Shown here in pieces: positions 19,247 to 25,434 of a DNA stretch of 64,000 nucleotides. Below the pieces are notes generated by a model. It saw only the letters and a list, made by a program, of their open reading frames with translations, was not told the DNA's origin and searched no databases. Made by a program: the position numbers and the translations under genes. The stretch is from Agromyces mediolanus. GTDB taxonomy: Bacteria; Actinomycetota; Actinomycetes; Actinomycetales; Microbacteriaceae. The stretch is from the NCBI RefSeq assembly GCF_023715325.1, contig NZ_JAMBNX010000010.1:1-64000 (forward strand). The letters run 5' to 3'. The first letter of the stretch is position 1. The number at the start of each line of letters is the position of its first letter.

Positions 19247-19945
19247 ATGTCGAGGGCACCGGTGGATGAGGGGAGCGAAGGTGTTGGGGACCCATCCACC
19301 CTGCCTCCCGTGATCGATCGGGCGGGCCTGCGGGTGCGGACGCTGCGTCCGCGCCGCACGCTCGGCTGGTCGATCGGGCTGCCGATCGCGACCCTCGCGC
19401 TGCCGCTGCTCTGCCTCGCGCTCTGGGTGCTGTACCGCCCGGGCAGCACGCGCCCGTTCCTCCTCGTCGGCGTGCTCGCCGTACTGATCGCGGGCGCCGT
19501 CGCCCTGGCCTTCCTGCAGTACCGCCGCACCCGGGCCTCCGTGAGCGCGGCCGGCCTCGTCGAACGCGGCTTCTTCGGCGGCACCAAGACGATCGCCGCG
19601 CGCGACATCTCGGGCGTGTTGCGCGTGCAGCTCTATCGGGGGGCGAGCGCGGAGACGAGCTCCCAGCTCTTCGTGATCGACCGGCGCGGGCACGCGGCGT
19701 TCCGCATGCGCGGCGGCTTCTGGGACGAGGAGACCATGGACCTCGTCGCGCCCGTGCTCGGCGTCGACGAGGTCGTGCGCGAGGAGCCCGTCACGATGGC
19801 CGAGCTGCGGCGCAGCGACCCGCGGCTACTGTACTGGTTCGAGCGCCGGCCGAAGCTCCGCGCCGAGGATCAGCCGGTGCTGATGCCGAAGAGCGGGGCC
19901 GTCGGGGTGCTGGAGGGCAGCTCGACGAAGCCCAGCCGCTCGTAG
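19247..19945 (+). CDS. Two-helix membrane protein with a bacterial PH-like domain
   Basis: A 232-residue protein. A 40-residue hydrophilic N-terminus is followed by two membrane helices (IATLALPLLCLALWVL and FLLVGVLAVLIAGAVALAFL). A soluble beta-rich part follows (RTRASVSAAGLVERGFFGGT and QLFVIDRRGHAAFRMRGGFW), resembling bacterial PH-domain proteins of Actinobacteria. Function unknown. Its 3' end overlaps the converging GNAT gene by 76 bases. The ATG at 19247 follows a weak GGCAGG site. Confidence 0.8.
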   Translation: MSRAPVDEGSEGVGDPSTLPPVIDRAGLRVRTLRPRRTLGWSIGLPIATLALPLLCLALWVLYRPGSTRPFLLVGVLAVLIAGAVALAFLQYRRTRASVSAAGLVERGFFGGTKTIAARDISGVLRVQLYRGASAETSSQLFVIDRRGHAAFRMRGGFWDEETMDLVAPVLGVDEVVREEPVTMAELRRSDPRLLYWFERRPKLRAEDQPVLMPKSGAVGVLEGSSTKPSRS

Positions 19946-20487
19946 AACGCCCGCGCCGCCGTGTTCGCCGGGTCGAAGCCGAGGTGCACGCCCGGCACGC
20001 CCCGACCGCGAAGCGCCGCCCGCAGCACGTCGATGAGCCGGCGACCGAGCCCCTGCCCCTGCGCCTCGGGCAGCAGGTCGATGTGCAGGTGCGCGGGGAA
20101 CTCGTCGAGCTCGGCGACGAGCATGCGCTCGGGGTCTCGGCCGGCCTCGAGCAGCCGCGATTCGGTGAAGGCCGGCTCGCGGCCGGTGGACGGGCCGGGC
20201 CGCGGATGCCGCGCGGCGAAGCCGGGCGCCCACTCGCGCCGCCACCACTCGACGAAGTCGCGTGTGTCGGCCACGCCGAGGACGTACCCGACGGCCCGGT
20301 GCCCGTTCGTCACGACGAAGACGAGCGACGGGTCGTAGGCGAGGTACGGCAAGGCGAACACCTCGGGCATGAGCGTGTCGTCGGAGTAGCGGCCGCTCGC
20401 GTCGCCGCCGGCGATCGCGGTGCGGAGGCAGACGTCGGCGATGTCGTCGCGGTCGGCCGGCTGGTACTGGCGGACGAGGAGGGTCAT
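19870..20487 (-). CDS. GNAT family N-acetyltransferase
   Basis: A 205-residue acetyltransferase. The N-terminal VRQYQPADRDDIADVCLRTA, central VVTNGHRAVGYVLGVAD and acetyl-CoA loop LPEAQGQGLGRRLIDVLRAA are followed by HLGFDPANTAARAFYERLGF, a standard GNAT order. It resembles O-GlcNAcase-associated or YjgM-like acetyltransferases, but the substrate is unknown. The ATG at 20485-20487 overlaps the stop of a seven-codon upstream frame as ATGA. Its last 76 bases overlap the converging gene at 19247-19945. Confidence 0.88.
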   Translation of the reverse strand: MTLLVRQYQPADRDDIADVCLRTAIAGGDASGRYSDDTLMPEVFALPYLAYDPSLVFVVTNGHRAVGYVLGVADTRDFVEWWRREWAPGFAARHPRPGPSTGREPAFTESRLLEAGRDPERMLVAELDEFPAHLHIDLLPEAQGQGLGRRLIDVLRAALRGRGVPGVHLGFDPANTAARAFYERLGFVELPSSTPTAPLFGISTG

Positions 20488-20507
20488 CGCGACGCGCTTT
20501 CGGCCAT
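20484..20507 (-). CDS. Seven-codon leaderless upstream reading frame
   Basis: On the minus strand a -10-like TAGGAT (20514-20519) is followed six bases later by ATG GCC GAA AGC GCG TCG CGA TGA (MAESASR). The stop overlaps the ATG of the GNAT gene (ATGA). It would be the first thing translated on a leaderless transcript, with the GNAT reached by termination-reinitiation. It could equally be chance; no homology is claimed. Confidence 0.3.
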   Translation of the reverse strand: MAESASR

Positions 20508-20559
20508 GCCGCGATCCTATCGGCGGCCGAGGACGCACCGTCATCGGCTGCGCACTCGC

Positions 20560-20650
20560 ACAACTCAGGAACATCTGGCGGTTATGCAGTGGCAGAGATT
20601 CCCGCAGCCGCGGAATGATGCGGATGTCGCGCCGGTCGTTCCTGAGTTGT
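20560..20650. repeat. Inverted-repeat element, TTCCTGAGTTGT family, locus 1
   Basis: A perfect 13-base inverted pair, ACAACTCAGGAAC (20560-20572) and GTTCCTGAGTTGT (20638-20650), frames a 65-base centre. The centre contains a further small hairpin (20599-20617, ATTCCCGC / GCGGAAT with one bulge). The left arm shares 24 identical bases (20560-20583) with the reverse complement of 57489-57512. It lies between two minus-strand genes, after the racemase and before the GNAT. It may also work as a terminator, but the same arms recur at 57.3-57.6 kb between divergent genes, so a repeated element is the better description. Confidence 0.8.
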
Positions 20651-20679
20651 GTGAGACGGGGCGGGGCGCGCGGGGCGGC

Positions 20680-21894
20680 TCAGCGCAGCAGCAGGGGCGG
20701 GGCGCTCGCCCAGGCCTGCACGAGCTCCTCGCGCACCGCGACACCGGTGCCGGGGCCGGCGGGCACGGCGAGCTGGCCGCGATGCTCGCCCGTGCCGAGG
20801 ACGAAGGGCTCCGTGAGGTCCTCGGCGTAGTAGCGGTCGGATGCCGAGGTGTCGCCAGGCAGCAGGAAGCCGGGCAGCGCCGCGAGCGCGACGTTCGCCG
20901 CGCGGCCGAGGCCGGTCTCGAGCATGCCGCCGCACCACACGGGCACCTCGAGCGCCAGGCACGCCTCGTGCACCCGCAGCGACTCGAGGTAGCCGCCCAT
21001 CCGGCCCGGCTTGATGTTCACGATGCTCGTCGCGCCGCGCTCGATCGCGTCGAGCGCCGTCGTGCGGTCGAGGATGGACTCGTCGAGGCAGACCGGGGTG
21101 TCGCAGGCGGCGGCGAGCTGCACGTGGCTCGCCAGGTCCTCCTCCGCGAAGGGCTGCTCGATGAGCAGCAGACCGAAACGGTCGAGCTCCGCGAGGAGCG
21201 GGATGTCGGCCTGACGGTAGGCGGTGTTCGCGTCGACCTGCAGGAGTCCCGCGGGGCCGAGGAGCTCGCGCACCGCGCCGACCGGCACGAGGTCCCAGCC
21301 CGGCTTGATCTTCAGCTTGATGCGGCGATAGCCCTGCTCGACGTACCCGGCCACCTCGTCGAGGAGCTCCTCGAGCGTCGGCGCGATGCCGACGGAGACC
21401 CCGCAGTCGACCCAGTCGCGCACGGCGCCGAAGCACTCGGCCATCGAGCGGCCCTGGGCGCGGAGCTCGGCGTCGAGCACCGCCGCCTCGAGTGCCGCCT
21501 TCGCCATCCGATGCCCGGACACGACGGCGAGCGCGGGACCCACGGCGGCCGCGGCGGGCACCGAGGCGATCGCCGACGCGGCGCCGCCGCCGACCGGCTG
21601 CGGTCCGTCGTCCGGCTCGTGCGGGCCGCGGCCAGCGCCGGCCAGGAGGGCGGGGCCCAGGTAGTGCTCGATGACCGCGGCGGCCCCGTCGACGTACTCC
21701 GAGGAGTAGAACGGCTCGCGTCCGGCGACGCACTCGGCCCAGCCGTCGCCGGCCTCGGTGCGCACCCGCACGAGCAGGGCCTCGCGCACCGTCTCGCGCC
21801 CGAAGGACGTCTCGAACGGGCGCACGAGCGGCACCTCGATGCGGTGCAGCTCGATCGCCTCGAGCCGCGCGGGCACGGTCGTCTGCTCGGTCAT
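20680..21894 (-). CDS. o-Succinylbenzoate synthase / N-succinylamino acid racemase (enolase superfamily)
   Basis: A 404-residue muconate-lactonizing-subgroup enolase. The acid/base lysine pair is in RRIKLKIKPGWD and the metal ligands are in LQVDANTAY, LLLIEQPFAEEDL and CLDESILDRT. The second catalytic lysine is in NIKPGRMGGYLES, followed by WCGGMLETGLGRAANVALAA. This is the MenC2/NAAAR family. Linkage by an ATGA overlap to a GNAT of the type paired with N-succinylamino acid racemases favours the racemase role over menaquinone synthesis; no other men gene is near. A low-complexity insertion (about residues 90-115, Pro/Gly/Ala-rich) is unusual. Confidence 0.88.
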   Translation of the reverse strand: MTEQTTVPARLEAIELHRIEVPLVRPFETSFGRETVREALLVRVRTEAGDGWAECVAGREPFYSSEYVDGAAAVIEHYLGPALLAGAGRGPHEPDDGPQPVGGGAASAIASVPAAAAVGPALAVVSGHRMAKAALEAAVLDAELRAQGRSMAECFGAVRDWVDCGVSVGIAPTLEELLDEVAGYVEQGYRRIKLKIKPGWDLVPVGAVRELLGPAGLLQVDANTAYRQADIPLLAELDRFGLLLIEQPFAEEDLASHVQLAAACDTPVCLDESILDRTTALDAIERGATSIVNIKPGRMGGYLESLRVHEACLALEVPVWCGGMLETGLGRAANVALAALPGFLLPGDTSASDRYYAEDLTEPFVLGTGEHRGQLAVPAGPGTGVAVREELVQAWASAPPLLLR

Positions 21895-22721
21895 GGGGCC
21901 TCCCGGTCGGGGTCGTCCTCGGTGAACACGTAGTCGCCCGCCGCATCGAGCTCGGGCCGCGCGCCGGCACGGGCCATCTCCGTGAACGCGACGACGGAGG
22001 CGGCCCGGAGCGCAGCGGCCTCGGCCGGGGCCTCCCGGCGGAGCGCCTCGTAGTCGGGGACGAGCGCGAAGCCTCCGTCGCCGCGCCACGCGGGCGCCGG
22101 CTCCCCCGCGAGCGCTCGGTGCACGCGCGGCGAGTCGAGGCGCCAGCGCACCTCGAAGCGGTCGCTGCGGTCGCTGCCGGAGATCTCGTCGCCGAGCACG
22201 CCGTAGAACTCCGGAAGATACCCGGCGACCTCGGCGCCGAGGCGGACGAGGTTCATCCGGGCGTTGCGGCGGATGAGCGGATCGAAGGTCCAGCGGATCT
22301 CGTCGACGCCGTGCGCGAGGCAGAGCTCGCGCTGACGGAGCTTCAGCGCGGCGCCGATGCCGCGCCCCCGTGCGGCCGGCGCGACGGCGTTCATGTGCGA
22401 GTGCAGGTGCACGCCGCCCGCCCAGCCGAGGAAGCCGAGGGTCGCACCGAGCACCTCGCCGGGCGCGGCGAAGGGCGGCGTGCCCGAGGCATCCACTCCG
22501 CCGTCGTCGTCGGGCACGGCGACGAGCACCGTGCCGCTTGCGTGGGCGAGGGCCCGGATCGTCGAGTCGTCGAGGCCGCGTCCTTCTCCCCAGGTCGCGT
22601 CGAAGCGGGCGAGGACGGCGCCGACCTCCGCGGCGGCGGCGGGGCGGGTGTGGATGCCGCTGCGCGCGTCGACGGCGTCGGCGAGTCGGCGGGCCTCCTG
22701 CGCGCCGTCGGGCTGGGTCAT
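21891..22721 (-). CDS. GNAT family acyltransferase, N-succinyltransferase type
   Basis: A 276-residue GNAT. The acyl-CoA loop is VAPAARGRGIGAALKLRQRE. It is followed by the distinctive IRWTFDPLIRRNARMNLVRL, then GYLPEFYGVLGDEISGSDRS and DRFEVRWRLDS. That tail (W-FDPL, N-R-N, YG, SDRF-V-W) is the hallmark of the GNATs encoded beside N-succinylamino acid racemases. There the GNAT succinylates D-amino acids from succinyl-CoA so the racemase can convert them to L forms. It overlaps the racemase start as ATGA. The N-terminal start is the only ATG; no strong ribosome site is seen. Confidence 0.82.
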   Translation of the reverse strand: MTQPDGAQEARRLADAVDARSGIHTRPAAAAEVGAVLARFDATWGEGRGLDDSTIRALAHASGTVLVAVPDDDGGVDASGTPPFAAPGEVLGATLGFLGWAGGVHLHSHMNAVAPAARGRGIGAALKLRQRELCLAHGVDEIRWTFDPLIRRNARMNLVRLGAEVAGYLPEFYGVLGDEISGSDRSDRFEVRWRLDSPRVHRALAGEPAPAWRGDGGFALVPDYEALRREAPAEAAALRAASVVAFTEMARAGARPELDAAGDYVFTEDDPDREAP

Positions 22722-22772
22722 GCTTCGACGCTAGCTGCTCGCGGGCCCGGTCGTCGACGGCGACGCGGGAGC

Positions 22773-22798
22773 GGGCGCCGCGCGAGTGCGCGGCGCCC
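22773..22798 (-). terminator. Terminator of the urate-degradation operon
   Basis: GGGCGCCGCGC (22773-22783), loop GAGT, GCGCGGCGCCC (22788-22798): a perfect 11-bp GC stem with a four-base loop, 17 bases past the uricase stop codon. There is no U tract, as is common in high-GC Actinobacteria. Confidence 0.8.
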
Positions 22799-22815
22799 GT
22801 CCTGCGTCCGGCCCG

Positions 22816-23766
22816 TCAGCAGAACGCGCCGACGCTCTCCCATGCGCCGGGCGCGGGCACCAGGCCCTCGCGCGTGACCGTCGCCTCGATGAGCCCGTAG
22901 GAGCGATCGGAGGCGTAGAAGACCTCGTTCGGGTTGTCGAGGCCGAACGGCGCGAGGTCGACGACGAAGTGGTGCTTGTTCGGCATGGAGAAGCGGATCT
23001 CGGCGATCTCCGGATGCCGCTCGAGCGCGGCCTGCCCCATCTCGAACAGCGTCGTCTGCAGCGCCGCCGAGTAGTGCTCGGTGAACGCCTCGAGGAGGAT
23101 GGCCTTCACGCTGTCGTACGTCGCGTTGTAGTCGGGCTCGGCACCCGGCCGGTAGCGCCAGCGCGTCGCGACGCTCGTGGCGAGGATGCGGTCGGTCGTC
23201 TCCTGCAGGGTCGTGTAGCGGTCCTTCGGGTAGCCGACGAAGCCCGACTGGGTCGTCTTCAGCACGACGAGGTCCTTCAGGCCGGCGATGACGTGACGCT
23301 CGTCGCCGTCGGCGACGACCGCGGCGGTGCGCACCTCCTGGCCCGAGCGGACGAACGCGTGGTCGTGCTCCTCCCCGTGGGCGAGGATGCGCTCCCAGGC
23401 GTAGCTCTCGGCGAGCCAGCGGCCGCCGGTGACCCAGTCGAAGGAACCGGTGAAGTGGTCGGCGAGGCGCAGCAGGAACGCCTCGGGCGAGCCGACGCCG
23501 TCGCGTGCGAAGGCGAAGATGGTGTTCTTCTGGGTGTCGGTCGCGACGATGTGCGAGTTGTCGCCCGCGAGATGCGCCCCGGCGAAGTCGCCGCGCAGCT
23601 GCGAGGTGACGTTCAGGTCCTCGATCTCGTGGCGGTCGGTGTCACGGGTCACCTTCACGACGCGCACCTCGGCCTTGCCGTACTGGTTCGGGCCGAGCAC
23701 GATGCCGCCGGTGTCGCCGGCCGGGGTGGTGGTGGTCTCGCTCGCGGTGGTCAGGATGTCGGTCAT
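22816..23766 (-). CDS. pucL: Urate oxidase (factor-independent uricase)
   Basis: A 316-residue cofactor-free uricase that oxidises urate with O2 to 5-hydroxyisourate and H2O2. The two T-fold repeats are complete. Visible landmarks are YGKAEVRVVKVTRD, IVATDTQKNTIFAFA (catalytic Thr), DLVVLKTTQSGFVGYPKDRY (purine-binding Phe region), SMPNKHHFVVDL (catalytic His) and FYASDRSYGLIEATV. The length is normal. It is the last gene of uraD-hiuH-uricase, three bases after hiuH. The H2O2 made here may explain the nearby peroxiredoxin. Confidence 0.97.
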   Translation of the reverse strand: MTDILTTASETTTTPAGDTGGIVLGPNQYGKAEVRVVKVTRDTDRHEIEDLNVTSQLRGDFAGAHLAGDNSHIVATDTQKNTIFAFARDGVGSPEAFLLRLADHFTGSFDWVTGGRWLAESYAWERILAHGEEHDHAFVRSGQEVRTAAVVADGDERHVIAGLKDLVVLKTTQSGFVGYPKDRYTTLQETTDRILATSVATRWRYRPGAEPDYNATYDSVKAILLEAFTEHYSAALQTTLFEMGQAALERHPEIAEIRFSMPNKHHFVVDLAPFGLDNPNEVFYASDRSYGLIEATVTREGLVPAPGAWESVGAFC

Positions 23767-23769
23767 GAG

Positions 23770-24111
23770 CTAGCTTCCTCGGTAGGTCGAATAGGCGAAT
23801 GGGCTGAGCAGCAACGGCACGTGGTAGTGCCGGCCGTCGTCGGCGACGGTGAAGCCGATCAGCACCTCGGGGTAGAAGGTGTCGGTGCCGGAGGCGGCGA
23901 AGTATGCCCCGGTGTCGAAGCGCAGGCGGTACTCGCCGCCCGGCACCCGCTCGGGGCCGAGCTGCTTCGCGCGGCCGTCGGCGTCGGTCGTGCCGCTCGC
24001 GACGGCCTCCCAGCCCTCGGTGGTGCGGCGCGAGAGCTCGACGCCGATGCCCGGCGCCGGGACGCCGCGCTGCGCGTCGAGCACGTGCGTGGTGATCTGT
24101 GAAACGGTCAT
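23770..24111 (-). CDS. hiuH: 5-Hydroxyisourate hydrolase (transthyretin-like)
   Basis: A 113-residue protein that hydrolyses 5-hydroxyisourate to OHCU, the second step of urate breakdown. The transthyretin-like fold marks are the start SQITTHVLDAQRGVPAPGI (catalytic His), an Arg in the YRLRFDTGAYF region, FYPEVLIGF, HYHVPLLLSPFAYSTY and the family-defining C-terminal YRGS. A GGAGGG site lies eleven bases before the ATG. The ATG overlaps the stop of a 19-codon frame that bridges it to uraD. Confidence 0.97.
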   Translation of the reverse strand: MTVSQITTHVLDAQRGVPAPGIGVELSRRTTEGWEAVASGTTDADGRAKQLGPERVPGGEYRLRFDTGAYFAASGTDTFYPEVLIGFTVADDGRHYHVPLLLSPFAYSTYRGS

Positions 24112-24167
24112 GGCAGGGTTCCCTCCGGCGGGCTCGGCTCGTGCGTCTTCGGGTGCGGCTCGGTCAT
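24108..24167 (-). CDS. 19-codon linker frame between uraD and hiuH
   Basis: An ATG overlapping the uraD stop (ATGA) opens a frame MTEPHPKTHEPSPPEGTLP whose own stop overlaps the hiuH ATG (ATGA). It thus bridges the 52-base gap exactly. It may serve translational coupling of hiuH, or be chance in GC-rich DNA. The peptide is Pro/His/Glu-rich with no family resemblance. Part of it contains the hiuH ribosome site. Confidence 0.3.
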   Translation of the reverse strand: MTEPHPKTHEPSPPEGTLP

Positions 24168-24661
24168 GCGGTCACCGTCCCTTCCAGTCGGAGGACGGCG
24201 ATCTCGCGCAGCTGCGTCGCGACGATCTCGTCCTCCTCGGCGGCGTCGTGGCCGAGCCGCTCGGTCAGGGCGGCGAGGATCTCCCCCGCACTGCGCCCGG
24301 CCGCGCGGATGAGGAATACCCGGCCGAAGCGCTCCTCGTAGGCCCGGTTGCCCGCGGCGAGCCGCTCGGCGAGCTCGGCGTCGGCGGGATCGACCCCCGC
24401 CTGCTCCGAGCGCGACAGGGTCGCCTCGCGGCCGGCGCCCGCGGCCCGTTCGCCGATCCGCGGATGGTGGCCGAGCGCCCGCTCGACCTCCTCGGCCGTG
24501 AACGGCGATGCGGCGCGGCCCGCCTGGGCCACGAGCTCGGCGACGGAGGCGTAGGGCCGCCCGTCGGCGAGCTCGTCGCACCATCTCGGCACGTCGATGC
24601 ATGGTCGGAGGAGCTCGATCGCCTCCCGGCGGTCGGCCCCATTGAACTGTTCAAGCTTCAT
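24164..24661 (-). CDS. uraD: OHCU decarboxylase
   Basis: A 165-residue protein that decarboxylates 2-oxo-4-hydroxy-4-carboxy-5-ureidoimidazoline to S-allantoin, the third step of urate catabolism. The N-terminal catalytic region includes RPCIDVPRWCDEL, followed by the active-site GHHPRIGE (catalytic His), LSRSEQAGVDPAD and the C-terminal helix LREIAVLRLEGTVTA. The ATG at 24661 has an AGGAAG site about ten bases upstream; an in-frame ATG at 24691 is an alternative. It is the first gene of its operon, with operator-like palindromes just upstream. Confidence 0.95.
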   Translation of the reverse strand: MKLEQFNGADRREAIELLRPCIDVPRWCDELADGRPYASVAELVAQAGRAASPFTAEEVERALGHHPRIGERAAGAGREATLSRSEQAGVDPADAELAERLAAGNRAYEERFGRVFLIRAAGRSAGEILAALTERLGHDAAEEDEIVATQLREIAVLRLEGTVTA

Positions 24662-24698
24662 CGCTTGATTCGCTTCCTGGTCTGCTGGCATCCACGGT

Positions 24699-24734
24699 GT
24701 ACGGAATACGAAAGCTGGCTTTCATATCGTGGAA
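24699..24734. promoter_or_regulatory. Operator-like palindromes upstream of uraD
   Basis: GTACGGAATACGAAA (24699-24713) and TTTCATATCGTGGAA (24720-24734) each match 7 of 10 positions of the TTCCG-N5-CGGAA pattern seen across the cluster, and their centres are exactly 21 bp apart. An overlapping second symmetry, TACGAAAGC-TG-GCTTTCATA (24707-24726), has 8 of 9 paired arm positions. The match is weak singly; spacing and position before the uricase operon are what support it. Confidence 0.45.
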
Positions 24735-24832
24735 CTGTTATTTCAGCATGCGACAATGTTAGCAAGCGGATGCCGCGTCGGCAATGGCTGCGACGCCGTC
24801 GGCGCAGGGTCGCCGACGCGGCATCCGCCGTC

Positions 24833-25309
24833 TCAGACCGCCAGCCGCTCGCGGAGGCGCGCCACGTGCCCCACCGGGTCGACGTTGTACTCCACGCTCG
24901 CCACGAGCCCACCGGGGTCGACGACCACGGTGGAGCGGATGACGCCGTCGAAGGTACGGCCGGCGACGGTCTTCTGCCCCCAGGCGCCCCAGGCGCGCGC
25001 GGTCTCCGCCCCCTCGTCGGAGAGCAGCGGGAAGCTCAGCTGCTCGGCGTCGGCGAACTCGGCGAGCCGGGCGACGGGGTCCGGCGAGATGCCGAGCACG
25101 ACGTAGCCGGCCCCCTGCAACGAGGCCAGGTTGTCGCGGAAGTCGCACGCCTCGGTCGTGCAGCCCGGCGTGAACGCCGCCGGGTAGAAGTACACGATGA
25201 CGGGACTGCCGCGCAGCCCGGCGAGGGTGCGCACGGTGCCGGTGGCATCGGGCAGGGCGAAGTCGGGGGCCTCGCGGCCGGGCTCGAGCTCGTCGGATGA
25301 GGCGATCAT
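24833..25309 (-). CDS. bcp: Thioredoxin-dependent peroxiredoxin, BCP type
   Basis: A 158-residue peroxiredoxin that reduces H2O2 and organic peroxides. The peroxidatic and resolving cysteines are in TPGCTTEACDFRD, preceded by VIVYFYPAAF and followed by VLGISPDPVARLAEF and FPLLSDEG. Length and motif order match BCP/PrxQ. It stands alone on the minus strand between the glyoxylate operon and the urate operon. Both uricase and xanthine oxidation can make H2O2, so a protective role in purine breakdown is plausible but inferred from position only. Confidence 0.95.
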   Translation of the reverse strand: MIASSDELEPGREAPDFALPDATGTVRTLAGLRGSPVIVYFYPAAFTPGCTTEACDFRDNLASLQGAGYVVLGISPDPVARLAEFADAEQLSFPLLSDEGAETARAWGAWGQKTVAGRTFDGVIRSTVVVDPGGLVASVEYNVDPVGHVARLRERLAV

Positions 25310-25396
25310 GTCGGTGCTCCTGTCGTGGTCGTACGGGGCTCGGGCCGGGGCCTGGCGGAGGGCCTGGCATGGTGGAGGTCCGAGCCTGGCGGAGGC

Positions 25397-25422
25397 GGGG
25401 CCGGGGCGGCGGCCCCGGCCCC
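25397..25422 (-). terminator. Terminator of the glyoxylate/allantoinase operon
   Basis: GGGGCCGGGGC (25397-25407), loop GGCG, GCCCCGGCCCC (25412-25422): a perfect 11-bp stem, 12 bases after the allantoinase stop codon on the minus strand. It matches the style of the terminator after uricase. Confidence 0.78.
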
Positions 25423-25434
25423 ATCGGCGGCCGG

